Positions 1 to 5,055 of a stretch of DNA of 5,055 nt are shown here, piece by piece. Each line of letters opens with the position of its first letter. Position 1 is the stretch's first letter. The notes beneath the pieces are model-generated. The model ran no database searches, had not been told where the DNA came from, and worked only from the letters and a program-made list of their open reading frames with translations. The DNA is from Bacteroidales bacterium (GTDB lineage Bacteria; Bacteroidota; Bacteroidia; Bacteroidales; UBA7960), in the NCBI GenBank assembly GCA_007125275.1, contig SLDN01000077.1:1-5055 (forward strand), given 5' to 3'. The position numbers and the translations under genes were made by a program.

Positions 1-535
1 AGAGTTTGTGCGTCTGGTTTCCATATTGCGCCTTGCTGTGCCATACACGGGGATGATACTCACGGCGCGTGAACCAGCCCATACGCGCGATCAGATATTG
101 CGTTTCGGGGTGTCGCAAATTGATGGCGGCACAAATCTGGAGCTTGGCGGTTATTCTAAAGGCAAAGCAGACAAACAGGATCTCAGCAAGGGGCAGTTCC
201 AGATCAACGACAACCGCTCTCTTTCAGAGATCATGGACGAACTCATTGGCAAGGGTTACATCCCGTCATTTTGCACGGCCTGTTACCGTTTGGGAAGAAC
301 CGGGGAGCACTTCATGGAGTTTTCTGTGCCCGGTTTTATCAAAAGGTATTGCACACCCAATGCCCTGCTTACCATGGCCGAATACCTCGAGGATTATGCA
401 GCAGATGACACAAAAAATACCGGATATCAGTTGATTGATAAAAAAATTGGAGAGCTGGGCAATGACAGGAAAGTTGAAAAACTGAAGGAGAAAATTGGAA
501 AGATTAAGGCGGGGCAAAGAGACCTGTACTTTTAA
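1..535 (+). CDS. hydG: [FeFe] hydrogenase maturase HydG, C-terminal part (5' truncated by window edge)
   Basis: HydG is a cytoplasmic radical SAM tyrosine lyase. It cleaves tyrosine to CO and cyanide and loads them on an iron-cysteine synthon for the H-cluster of [FeFe] hydrogenase, working with HydE and HydF. Only about the last 178 codons are present; the frame is open from base 2, so the GTG at 8 is internal, not a start. The full protein is usually about 470 residues, so the N-terminal radical SAM CX3CX2C core lies outside the window. The diagnostic C-terminal cluster motif CX2CX22C is complete, with Cys codons at 272-274, 281-283 and 350-352 and 'CTACYRLGRTGE' between the first two and beyond. 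The 'CTPNALLTMAEYLEDYA' segment and the terminal 'RDLYF' are also typical of the family. This auxiliary Fe-S site is where CO and CN are captured. The codon series is intact to TAA, so I see no sign of decay. Identification is firm from family motifs. Confidence 0.96.
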   Translation, partial: EFVRLVSILRLAVPYTGMILTAREPAHTRDQILRFGVSQIDGGTNLELGGYSKGKADKQDLSKGQFQINDNRSLSEIMDELIGKGYIPSFCTACYRLGRTGEHFMEFSVPGFIKRYCTPNALLTMAEYLEDYAADDTKNTGYQLIDKKIGELGNDRKVEKLKEKIGKIKAGQRDLYF

Positions 536-613
536 TTTTTCGCAGTATTTCGCAATATTTCGCAGGATAGTAGCAGCTTATAGAGTGTCAATAACAAACA
601 AAACCTTTGATTT
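536..613 (+). other. Intergenic gap between hydG and the first TM1266-like gene
   Basis: This 78-bp gap is long compared with the 11 to 36 bp between the next genes. It holds the 10-bp repeat array and then an A/T-rich stretch ending at the ATG at 614. I looked for a Bacteroidota-type promoter (TTG near -33, TAnnTTTG near -7). I found only a partial match, aaccTTTG at about 603-610, too close to the start codon to be convincing. No stem followed by a T-run was found, so read-through from hydG is plausible. Confidence 0.4.
538..567 (+). repeat. Three 10-bp direct repeats, consensus TTTCGCARKA
   Basis: Directly after the hydG stop there are three adjacent copies: TTTCGCAGTA (538-547), TTTCGCAATA (548-557) and TTTCGCAGGA (558-567). 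The first seven bases are identical in all three copies, and the period is exactly 10 bp, close to one DNA turn. The array sits in the largest gap of the plus-strand gene series. It could be a regulator binding array, a 3'-end element of hydG, or chance low complexity. The repeat itself is seen directly; any function is inference. Confidence 0.6.
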
Positions 614-880
614 ATGCAAAAGACAATGATATTGGGCATTTTGGTATTCGACCGCATAAAAGAAGCCGGTCGCACCCAGGAGGTGTTAAGCAAGCATGCT
701 GATGTGATTCGCACACGCCTTGGCTTCCATGAGCTATCAGACACTGTATGCAGCCGTGTTGGCACCATCGTGCTCGTTTTACAGGGTGACCCAGCCAAAT
801 GGCAAGAGCTCGAAGAAGACCTGGCGCAGATTGGCGGGGTAGAGATCAAGAAAATTAGCTTCGACTATATGTTCAAATAA
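614..880 (+). CDS. Small TM1266-like protein A, putative [FeFe]-hydrogenase system regulator
   Basis: This 88-residue protein resembles the TM1266 family ('iron-only hydrogenase system putative regulator'). Those are proteins of about 80 residues with a ferredoxin-like, ACT/NikR-C-terminal-like fold that occur in genomes encoding HydE, HydF and HydG. Visible features are a first beta strand 'MILGILVFD' (5-13), a helix around 16-28, the motif RTRLGFH (33-39), a second hydrophobic strand 'TIVLVLQGDP' (51-60), a helix 61-72, and a final strand 'GVEIKKISF'. His39 and Cys46 are the only evident metal-type ligands. It aligns without gaps to the next gene (about 29 of 82 residues identical by hand). 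Classic TM1266 proteins carry an RMGxP-type motif where this one has RLGFH, so it is a divergent branch or sister family. Its place right behind hydG supports the hydrogenase link. No DNA-binding domain is visible, so the role may be ligand sensing rather than transcription. The alternative is a hypothetical protein of unknown function. Confidence 0.75.
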   Translation: MQKTMILGILVFDRIKEAGRTQEVLSKHADVIRTRLGFHELSDTVCSRVGTIVLVLQGDPAKWQELEEDLAQIGGVEIKKISFDYMFK

Positions 881-891
881 AACTTTATAAG

Positions 892-1143
892 ATGTCAGAA
901 ATCAGAATATTAGGTGTCTTTGTTAAGACCAGGGGCGAGGCTGCCCAAAATGTCCAGGAGATATTGACCAAATATGGATGTTCGGTCAGAACCAGGTTGG
1001 GTTTGCACACCCCTGACACGAATTCCTGCAAGAGCTGTGGCTTGATTTTACTGGAGCTCACCGGCAATCCTGATGAGTGTCTGCGCCTGGAGAATGAACT
1101 ATGGGCACTGGAAAGCGTTAAGGTGCAAAAAATGGTCTTCTGA
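892..1143 (+). CDS. Small TM1266-like protein B, cysteine-rich tandem paralogue
   Basis: This 83-residue protein starts 11 bp after the preceding gene and is its paralogue. The two share the layout of strand (5-11), helix, RTRLGLH (33-39), strand (51-58) and helix with no indel, and this copy lacks the last five residues of the first. His39 and Cys46 are kept. This copy also has Cys30, Cys49 and Cys63, giving a CxxC (Cys46-Lys-Ser-Cys49) in the loop before the central strand. That is compatible with a metal, Fe-S or disulfide site, but the sequence alone cannot show which. The A-rich leader TTATAAG just before the ATG recurs before the Rrf2 gene. By context and fold it is probably a regulatory or accessory factor of the [FeFe]-hydrogenase system; the biochemical role is not known to me. 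Confidence 0.72.
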   Translation: MSEIRILGVFVKTRGEAAQNVQEILTKYGCSVRTRLGLHTPDTNSCKSCGLILLELTGNPDECLRLENELWALESVKVQKMVF

Positions 1144-1169
1144 TTAGAAACAATTTAACAATTATAAGA

Positions 1170-1577
1170 ATGGCAAAACTGGTTCATTTTTCGGAGGCTG
1201 CCTCCCTGGCATTGCACGCCATGGTACTGATAGCCAAGTCCGAAACTCACGTCAACGTGAATAGCATCGCTGAAGAGATGGGCGCCTCCAGAAATCATCT
1301 GGCAAAGGTATTGCAGCAGCTGGTAAAACATGGTTTTCTTAAATCCGTAAGAGGACCAAGTGGCGGTTTCGTGCTGAGCAAGCCCTCTGATCAGATCAGC
1401 ATCCTGGAAGTATATGAGGCCATTGAGGGCCGGATAGATGTGCCGGAGTGCCCGCTCGACAGGCAAATATGCCCGTTCAATAAATGCCTTATGAATGGAT
1501 TGGTAACTGATGTCACCCTGCAGTTTAAGAAGTATTTCGGCGAACAAACTTTGGAAGATTTCATTACCCGCACATAA
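1170..1577 (+). CDS. Rrf2-family transcriptional regulator with Fe-S cysteine motif
   Basis: This 135-residue protein has typical Rrf2 length and layout. The N-terminal helix 'FSEAASLALHAMVLIA' leads into a winged helix-turn-helix (about residues 29-70: 'VNSIAEEMGASRNHLAKVLQ'). The wing follows as RGPSGGFVLSKP and then the dimerisation helix 'ISILEVYEAIEG'. Rrf2 proteins such as IscR, NsrR and RsrR bind DNA as dimers and sense Fe-S status, NO or redox state through a cluster. The cluster loop is present, with Cys94, Cys101 and Cys106 in C-x6-C-x4-C spacing. The residue three after the last Cys is Asn109, where IscR has its His ligand. It lies 26 bp after the second TM1266-like gene and just before a metal transporter, so it probably controls this locus or hydrogenase genes according to iron or redox state. 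Its targets cannot be read from the window. The ATG is preceded by an A-rich leader and no Shine-Dalgarno sequence. Confidence 0.95.
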   Translation: MAKLVHFSEAASLALHAMVLIAKSETHVNVNSIAEEMGASRNHLAKVLQQLVKHGFLKSVRGPSGGFVLSKPSDQISILEVYEAIEGRIDVPECPLDRQICPFNKCLMNGLVTDVTLQFKKYFGEQTLEDFITRT

Positions 1578-1603
1578 TGAAACTATTTGGAATCCTCTCT
1601 TGA
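1577..1603 (+). other. Eight-codon mini-ORF overlapping the rrf2 stop (TAATG)
   Basis: The last base of the Rrf2 TAA stop is the first base of an ATG, giving TAATG. That ATG opens an eight-codon frame (MKLFGILS) ending at TGA 1601-1603, 10 bp before the preferred ZupT ATG. It is not in the ZupT frame. It could pass ribosomes from rrf2 to zupT by termination-reinitiation, or be accidental. It is seen in the sequence, but function is unproven. Confidence 0.25.
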
Positions 1604-1613
1604 ATCACAAACT

Positions 1614-2438
1614 ATGCATGAATCATTCGCAGATATTGACCAAATTCTGATTGCGTTTGGATTGACCCTCTTTGCTGGTCTTTCAACGGGCATCGGAAGT
1701 GCCATTGCCTTTTTTGCCAAACGCACCAACACGAAATTTCTTTCCATTGCCCTGGGTTTTTCAGCCGGAGTGATGATTTATCTTTCTTTTGTGGAAATAT
1801 TTCCGAAAGCACAGGAAATCCTGAGTGCCGAACTCGGAAGCAGGGGAGGTTACCTGATGACGATTTTGGCATTTTTCTCGGGGATGTTGCTGATAGCCAT
1901 TATCGACAAACTTGTTCCTGCTTTTGAAAATCCGCACGAGCTTAAACGTGTGGAGCAAATGCAGGACCCGGAAAAGATCAAAAACAGCAAGCTTTACAGG
2001 ATGGGCATGATGTCTGCCTTGGCCATTACAATCCATAATTTTCCGGAAGGTTTGGCTACTTTTCTGGCTGCAATGCAGGATATCAGGTTAGGCTTACCCA
2101 TCGCCATTGCCATTGCCATTCACAATATTCCGGAAGGGATCGCCATATCGGTTCCCATCCATCATGCCACCGGCAGCAAGCGAAAAGCCTTTAAGTATTC
2201 CTTCCTTTCAGGACTTGCTGAACCAGTGGGAGCTCTCGTTGGCTTTTTCATACTGATGCCATTTATCAACCAGGTGGTTTTTGGGTTTTTGTTTGCCTCG
2301 GTTGCAGGAATCATGGTATTTATCTCCATTGACAACCTTCTGCCTGCTGCCCGCGAATATGGAGAGCCGCATCTAAGCATCTACGGTCTAACAGCCGGAA
2401 TGGCCATCATGGCAGTGAGCCTGATTTTCTTTCTTTGA
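1614..2438 (+). CDS. zupT: ZIP-family divalent metal transporter, ZupT type
   Basis: This is an inner-membrane importer of Zn2+ and, in ZupT relatives, also Fe2+, Mn2+ and Co2+. The ATG at 1614 gives 274 residues (E. coli ZupT is 257). An in-frame TTG at 1587 would add nine residues with no membrane or motif content, so I prefer the ATG. About eight hydrophobic segments are visible. The two signature metal-binding helices are present: HNFPEG (residues 141-146) and HNIPEG (170-175). They are followed by 'ATGSKRKAF' and 'SGLAEPVGA' (Glu203), as in ZupT, and a late 'AGIMVFISIDNLLP' helix. The cytoplasmic loop after helix 3 is short and charged and lacks the His-rich run of eukaryotic ZIPs. It follows the Rrf2 gene closely and is likely co-transcribed, which hints at iron or zinc supply under Fe-S-responsive control. 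Metal preference cannot be decided from sequence. Confidence 0.93.
   Translation: MHESFADIDQILIAFGLTLFAGLSTGIGSAIAFFAKRTNTKFLSIALGFSAGVMIYLSFVEIFPKAQEILSAELGSRGGYLMTILAFFSGMLLIAIIDKLVPAFENPHELKRVEQMQDPEKIKNSKLYRMGMMSALAITIHNFPEGLATFLAAMQDIRLGLPIAIAIAIHNIPEGIAISVPIHHATGSKRKAFKYSFLSGLAEPVGALVGFFILMPFINQVVFGFLFASVAGIMVFISIDNLLPAAREYGEPHLSIYGLTAGMAIMAVSLIFFL
2103..2120 (+). repeat. (GCCATT)3 hexanucleotide tandem repeat inside zupT
   Basis: Three perfect GCCATT units encode alternating Ala-Ile residues just before the HNIPEG metal-binding motif in a transmembrane helix. The array is in frame, so slippage would add or remove two residues without a frameshift. It probably reflects the Ala-Ile helix composition rather than a switch. 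Confidence 0.5.
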
Positions 2439-2487
2439 AAGCTCCCTCGCCCATGTCCCAGCAGCCTCAGCCCCCGTCTTTTATGTG

Positions 2488-3348
2488 CTACAATCGACAA
2501 CGGGCAATCACCGCCAAATTAAGTGCCTCTACAAGCTCGGTAGCAATCTTATTTTGATATTTCTTGTGATTGAATTGCCTGACCCAGCGTATGCCCTGTA
2601 TGGCATTGGTTAACAGAACCTCATCAGCATCTTCCAAATCATTCAGGGAGATTTTGGTCTCATTAACCCGCATGCCAATGTCACCGGCAAGCCATATAAC
2701 CACGGCACGCATAACACCCTCAACACAAGCTTGCGACAGGGCAGGCGTGAAGAGTTGACCATTTTTTGCAATAAACACATTGGAAGAGGTCGCTTCTGCG
2801 ATCATTCCCTGATCATTTAAAAGCAGCATATCACCCAGTCCCTTGTCTCTTTTATGGATGCAGGCGAGGACATAAATTTGGGCATTGATGCTTTTCAGTG
2901 AAGAAAGCGCATTGAATGGCTTATATATTTCGTCATAAACACCAATTGTCAGACCGATGGCATTCAATGCGAATGCATCCTGATCCAGAGGTTCTGATTC
3001 GATCAGCAAAGATGCATTGTTGGTGTAAGGAGAGTATAATCCACCATCATTTCTGAATAGTGACAGCCTGACCCTGGCTGCTTTATCCTGTTTATGATTG
3101 GCATGGAACAGTTCTGTGAGATATCTGCTGAAGCTTTCTGCTGACCAGCCGGGAAGCATATTTAAATGCAGCTTGGTGGCCGCTGTCTGAAGTCGTTGGA
3201 AATGCAAATCTTCCCACAGGGTGATTCCTCTATGTATGCGGATGGTCTCAAATACCCCATCACCATAGCGAAAAGCTCTGTTTTGTGGCGATATGCAAAA
3301 CTCATCGCTTCGGATGATCTTTCCGTTGAAGGAGAGCAGGCCTGACAT
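2488..3348 (-). CDS. Class IV (fold-type IV) PLP-dependent aminotransferase or 4-amino-4-deoxychorismate lyase-like protein
   Basis: This is a 286-residue cytoplasmic PLP enzyme of the family that holds branched-chain aminotransferase (IlvE), D-amino acid transaminase and aminodeoxychorismate lyase (PabC, p-aminobenzoate synthesis for folate). Visible landmarks are 'NRAFRYGDGVFETIR' (23-37), the PLP lysine Lys152 in 'SSLKSINAQIYVLA', Glu185 in 'EATSSNVF' (the pyridine-nitrogen contact of the family), and the phosphate-loop segments 'GVMR' (211-214) and 'LLTNAIQGIRWV' (245-256). Length and the 'ADEVLLTNAI' segment fit PabC-like members slightly better than IlvE, but specificity cannot be fixed, so no symbol is given. 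The ATG directly abuts the TAG of the upstream protease gene, implying co-transcription and perhaps translational coupling. No clear Shine-Dalgarno sequence precedes it. The gene is complete, with all key residues present. Confidence 0.93.
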   Translation of the reverse strand: MSGLLSFNGKIIRSDEFCISPQNRAFRYGDGVFETIRIHRGITLWEDLHFQRLQTAATKLHLNMLPGWSAESFSRYLTELFHANHKQDKAARVRLSLFRNDGGLYSPYTNNASLLIESEPLDQDAFALNAIGLTIGVYDEIYKPFNALSSLKSINAQIYVLACIHKRDKGLGDMLLLNDQGMIAEATSSNVFIAKNGQLFTPALSQACVEGVMRAVVIWLAGDIGMRVNETKISLNDLEDADEVLLTNAIQGIRWVRQFNHKKYQNKIATELVEALNLAVIARCRL

Positions 3349-4956
3349 CTAATATCGGATATTCATTCTTTCGAAGGTATCGTCGTTGATGATTTCAATG
3401 GCTTTCAGAAAAGCATCATCATTCTGAATCATCACCTGCGTATAGGCCCCAGAGTCGAAAAGATTTCGTGCAATCAAGCCTTTGAGCTGGTTTCTAAGGG
3501 CATCAGCGCTATCCTCGAGTTCATCCTCTTCAGGTACAAGATCATTTTCAGCAGCATATGCAATAAGCTCATTAAACAGCTCATCTCCAACATCAAAACC
3601 ATCAATGAATGCACGAACATCCGAATAAGATCCGGAAAGTGAAACACGATGGCGGTTGGTATATTCAATGCCAAAATTATTCATGATCCCCCTGCGCACC
3701 AGTCGCGAATAAAAATCTGAGACCCTTGCAGTGTCAAGCGGGATGAAGAAGTCAGGCATAATACCGCCGCCTCCAAAAACGATGCGCCGATTTTGTTTCG
3801 TGTAGAATCTGAGGGAGTCCGGAAATGATATATTCTCCTGGTTGACCAATTCCCCTGACGACAATCTTTCCGAAAGGTCTTTGTAATACTTCTCAGATCC
3901 TTCATCATAGGGTTTTTGGATGTTTCTGCCGGTTGGTGTGTGATATGCTGCAGTTGTGAGCCGGATGGCTGAACCATCGGGCAGGTCAAATGGTCTCTGC
4001 ACAAGGCCCTTTCCAAAGCTGCGCCTGCCAACGAGCAAGCCCCTGTCCCAGTCCTGCAAAGCACCCGCAACAATTTCACTTGCCGAGGCACTACCCTCGT
4101 TGATCAGCACAACGACCTTCCCTTCTTTAAAGTTTCCCCTGAAGGTGCTTTTCAGTTCTTGTCTGGGCGCAGCGTGTCCTTCTGTATATACGATCAATTG
4201 TCCACTGTCAAGAAACTGGTCTGCCAAATCGCGGGCAACATCCAGGTATCCACCTGAATTGTAATTCAGATCGAGTATCAGGTGCTTCATCCCCTGATCA
4301 AATAGCTCCCTGGAGGCTTCCTGGTATTCACGCATCGATGTTCTGGAGAAACGGTTCAGCTTGATATAGCCTATCTCGGGAGTGGCCATAAAGGCCGCAT
4401 CCAGGGAGTTTATCGGTATCCTGTCGCGTGTGATGGTAAAGTCAAGGAGGTCCTTACTGCCAGCCCTGAAAATCGCAACATCTACTTTTGAGCCCCGTTC
4501 ACCGCGCAGCTGCTGCTGAACGTATTCATTATTGATCTGACTGCCATATGAGGGCTCACCATTAATTTTGACTATTTTATCACCCGGCATAATGCCAACC
4601 TTTTCTGATGGTCCGCCCGGGATCGGACTTACGACGATAATGGTGTCGTTGATCAGATTAAACTGTATGCCAATACCCTCAAAGCTGCCCTCCAAAGGTT
4701 CATTGGCCCTGCGCAGTTCATCAGCCGACAAATAGGCACTATGTGGGTCAAGCTCTTTAAGCACGCCACGAATGGCATCTTCAATAAGCTTTTCATCATC
4801 CAGCTCTTCTATGTACGCAAAATGTATGAACTGTAAAGCGCGCTGAATCTTTTCAAGCTGCTCCTGGCGAACCTGCGCCTGGGCAACAACAGAAAAAATC
4901 AACAAGAAGATTGTGGATAGCACCGTAAGGCGAAATATATTGTTTTTTGATGTCAT
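3349..4956 (-). CDS. Secreted S41A C-terminal processing peptidase (CtpA/Prc family)
   Basis: This 535-residue protease acts outside the cytoplasmic membrane and cuts protein C-termini, typically for envelope protein turnover or maturation. Residues 8-27 form a signal peptide with a likely signal peptidase I site AQA|Q after Ala27. A helical N-terminal segment (about 30-85, with 'LKELDPHSAYLS') leads into a PDZ domain (about 90-178) carrying the GIGIQF peptide-binding loop. The catalytic core follows, with Ser291 in 'EGSASASEI', Lys316 in 'SFGKGLVQ' and Gln320. The Ser-Lys spacing of 25 and Lys-Gln spacing of 4 match the CtpB/Prc catalytic geometry. After about residue 400 there is an additional C-terminal region with an acidic stretch (PEEDELEDSAD, 475-485), usual in Bacteroidota members. 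It is the first gene of the minus-strand pair, with 99 bp of non-coding DNA upstream inside the window. It appears complete and active. CtpA, CtpB and Prc are possible names. Confidence 0.96.
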   Translation of the reverse strand: MTSKNNIFRLTVLSTIFLLIFSVVAQAQVRQEQLEKIQRALQFIHFAYIEELDDEKLIEDAIRGVLKELDPHSAYLSADELRRANEPLEGSFEGIGIQFNLINDTIIVVSPIPGGPSEKVGIMPGDKIVKINGEPSYGSQINNEYVQQQLRGERGSKVDVAIFRAGSKDLLDFTITRDRIPINSLDAAFMATPEIGYIKLNRFSRTSMREYQEASRELFDQGMKHLILDLNYNSGGYLDVARDLADQFLDSGQLIVYTEGHAAPRQELKSTFRGNFKEGKVVVLINEGSASASEIVAGALQDWDRGLLVGRRSFGKGLVQRPFDLPDGSAIRLTTAAYHTPTGRNIQKPYDEGSEKYYKDLSERLSSGELVNQENISFPDSLRFYTKQNRRIVFGGGGIMPDFFIPLDTARVSDFYSRLVRRGIMNNFGIEYTNRHRVSLSGSYSDVRAFIDGFDVGDELFNELIAYAAENDLVPEEDELEDSADALRNQLKGLIARNLFDSGAYTQVMIQNDDAFLKAIEIINDDTFERMNIRY

Positions 4957-5004
4957 TGTTAGTAAGGATTTTAATTGTTTGTTCTTGCCTGCTTGCTTTA
5001 TATT

Positions 5005-5033
5005 ATAATATTTTTTGGGATGCTATTGTTCAA
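5005..5033 (-). promoter_or_regulatory. Candidate promoter for the S41 peptidase operon
   Basis: On the minus strand, TTGAAC (5028-5033) is separated by 17 bp from TATTAT (5005-5010), in a strongly A/T-rich stretch roughly 50 bp upstream of the start codon. The spacing is ideal for a sigma70-like promoter. The Bacteroidota TAnnTTTG -7 box is not evident, however, so this is a weak prediction. The rest of 4957-5055 shows no gene. Confidence 0.3.
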
Positions 5034-5055
5034 TTGCGCAAGAATAATGCCATAG

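Noticed and set aside
266..517. Minus-strand open frame of 83 codons opposite hydG
   Set aside because: It lies fully inside hydG, has no recognisable family features, and is a shadow of a strongly conserved coding frame.
532..849. Minus-strand frame of 105 codons across the hydG gap and the first TM1266-like gene
   Set aside because: Its product is Ser/Thr/Cys-rich without domain character, and the plus-strand frame has clear paralogy to the next gene, so this is a shadow.
1138..1149. Small inverted repeat TTCT-GATT-AGAA at the end of the second TM1266-like gene
   Set aside because: Four-base arms are too short to support a hairpin or operator claim, and no T-run follows.
1155..1547. Minus-strand frame of 130 codons opposite the Rrf2 gene
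   Set aside because: The plus-strand frame encodes a textbook Rrf2 protein over the same bases, and the antisense product shows no family motif.
2439..2500. Possible bidirectional terminator between the convergent zupT and class IV enzyme genes
   Set aside because: The 49-bp gap is C-rich (CCCTCGCCC, CCCCCG). The only pairing found is a five-base CCCGT/ACGGG with a long loop reaching into the coding end of the neighbouring gene, and no T-run follows a stem.
3681..4091. Second minus-strand frame of 136 codons inside the S41 protease gene
   Set aside because: It is an alternate frame over the catalytic core of the protease, with no recognisable domain.
5028..5050. Palindromic TTGCGCAA (5034-5041) with flanking similarity as an operator
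   Set aside because: Only the central eight bases pair. The flanking arms match only if a 2-bp gap is introduced, so it is not clearly better than chance in A/T-rich DNA.

Overview
This window most likely comes from an anaerobic or fermentative Bacteroidota, probably of the Bacteroidales type. That is inferred from three things: moderate G+C (estimated by eye at mid-40s percent), A-rich starts without Shine-Dalgarno sequences, and the protein styles (a roughly 535-residue secreted S41 protease, an Rrf2 regulator with the 'FSEAASLALH' opening, and a HydG of [FeFe]-hydrogenase organisms). No ribosomal or other marker gene fixes the taxon.

Left half, plus strand (1-2438): a compact gene series. 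It begins with the C-terminal part of HydG, the radical SAM tyrosine lyase that makes the CO/CN-bearing iron synthon of the [FeFe]-hydrogenase H-cluster. After a 78-bp gap holding three 10-bp direct repeats come two small tandem paralogues (88 and 83 aa) that look like divergent members of the TM1266 group, the 'iron-only hydrogenase system putative regulator' family. Next is an Rrf2-family regulator with a three-cysteine Fe-S motif, and then a ZIP-family metal transporter of the ZupT type. Gaps are 78, 11, 26 and 36 bp, so at least the last four genes are probably co-transcribed. Read together, the block suggests [FeFe]-hydrogenase maturation combined with Fe-S or metal sensing and divalent metal uptake. 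The linkage is inference from gene order.

Right half, minus strand (2488-4956): a two-gene unit reading towards the first. A secreted C-terminal processing protease (S41A, with signal peptide, PDZ domain and Ser/Lys dyad) is followed with no spacer (TAG directly abutting ATG) by a fold-type IV PLP enzyme resembling 4-amino-4-deoxychorismate lyase or a branched-chain aminotransferase. The last 99 bp of the window lie upstream of the protease and hold a plausible promoter.

The most interesting element is the tandem pair of small TM1266-like proteins. They align without gaps and share His39 and Cys46, and the second adds further cysteines, including a CxxC. This suggests a metal- or redox-responsive pair tied to hydrogenase maturation. 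No CRISPR array, insertion sequence, tRNA or rRNA was seen.
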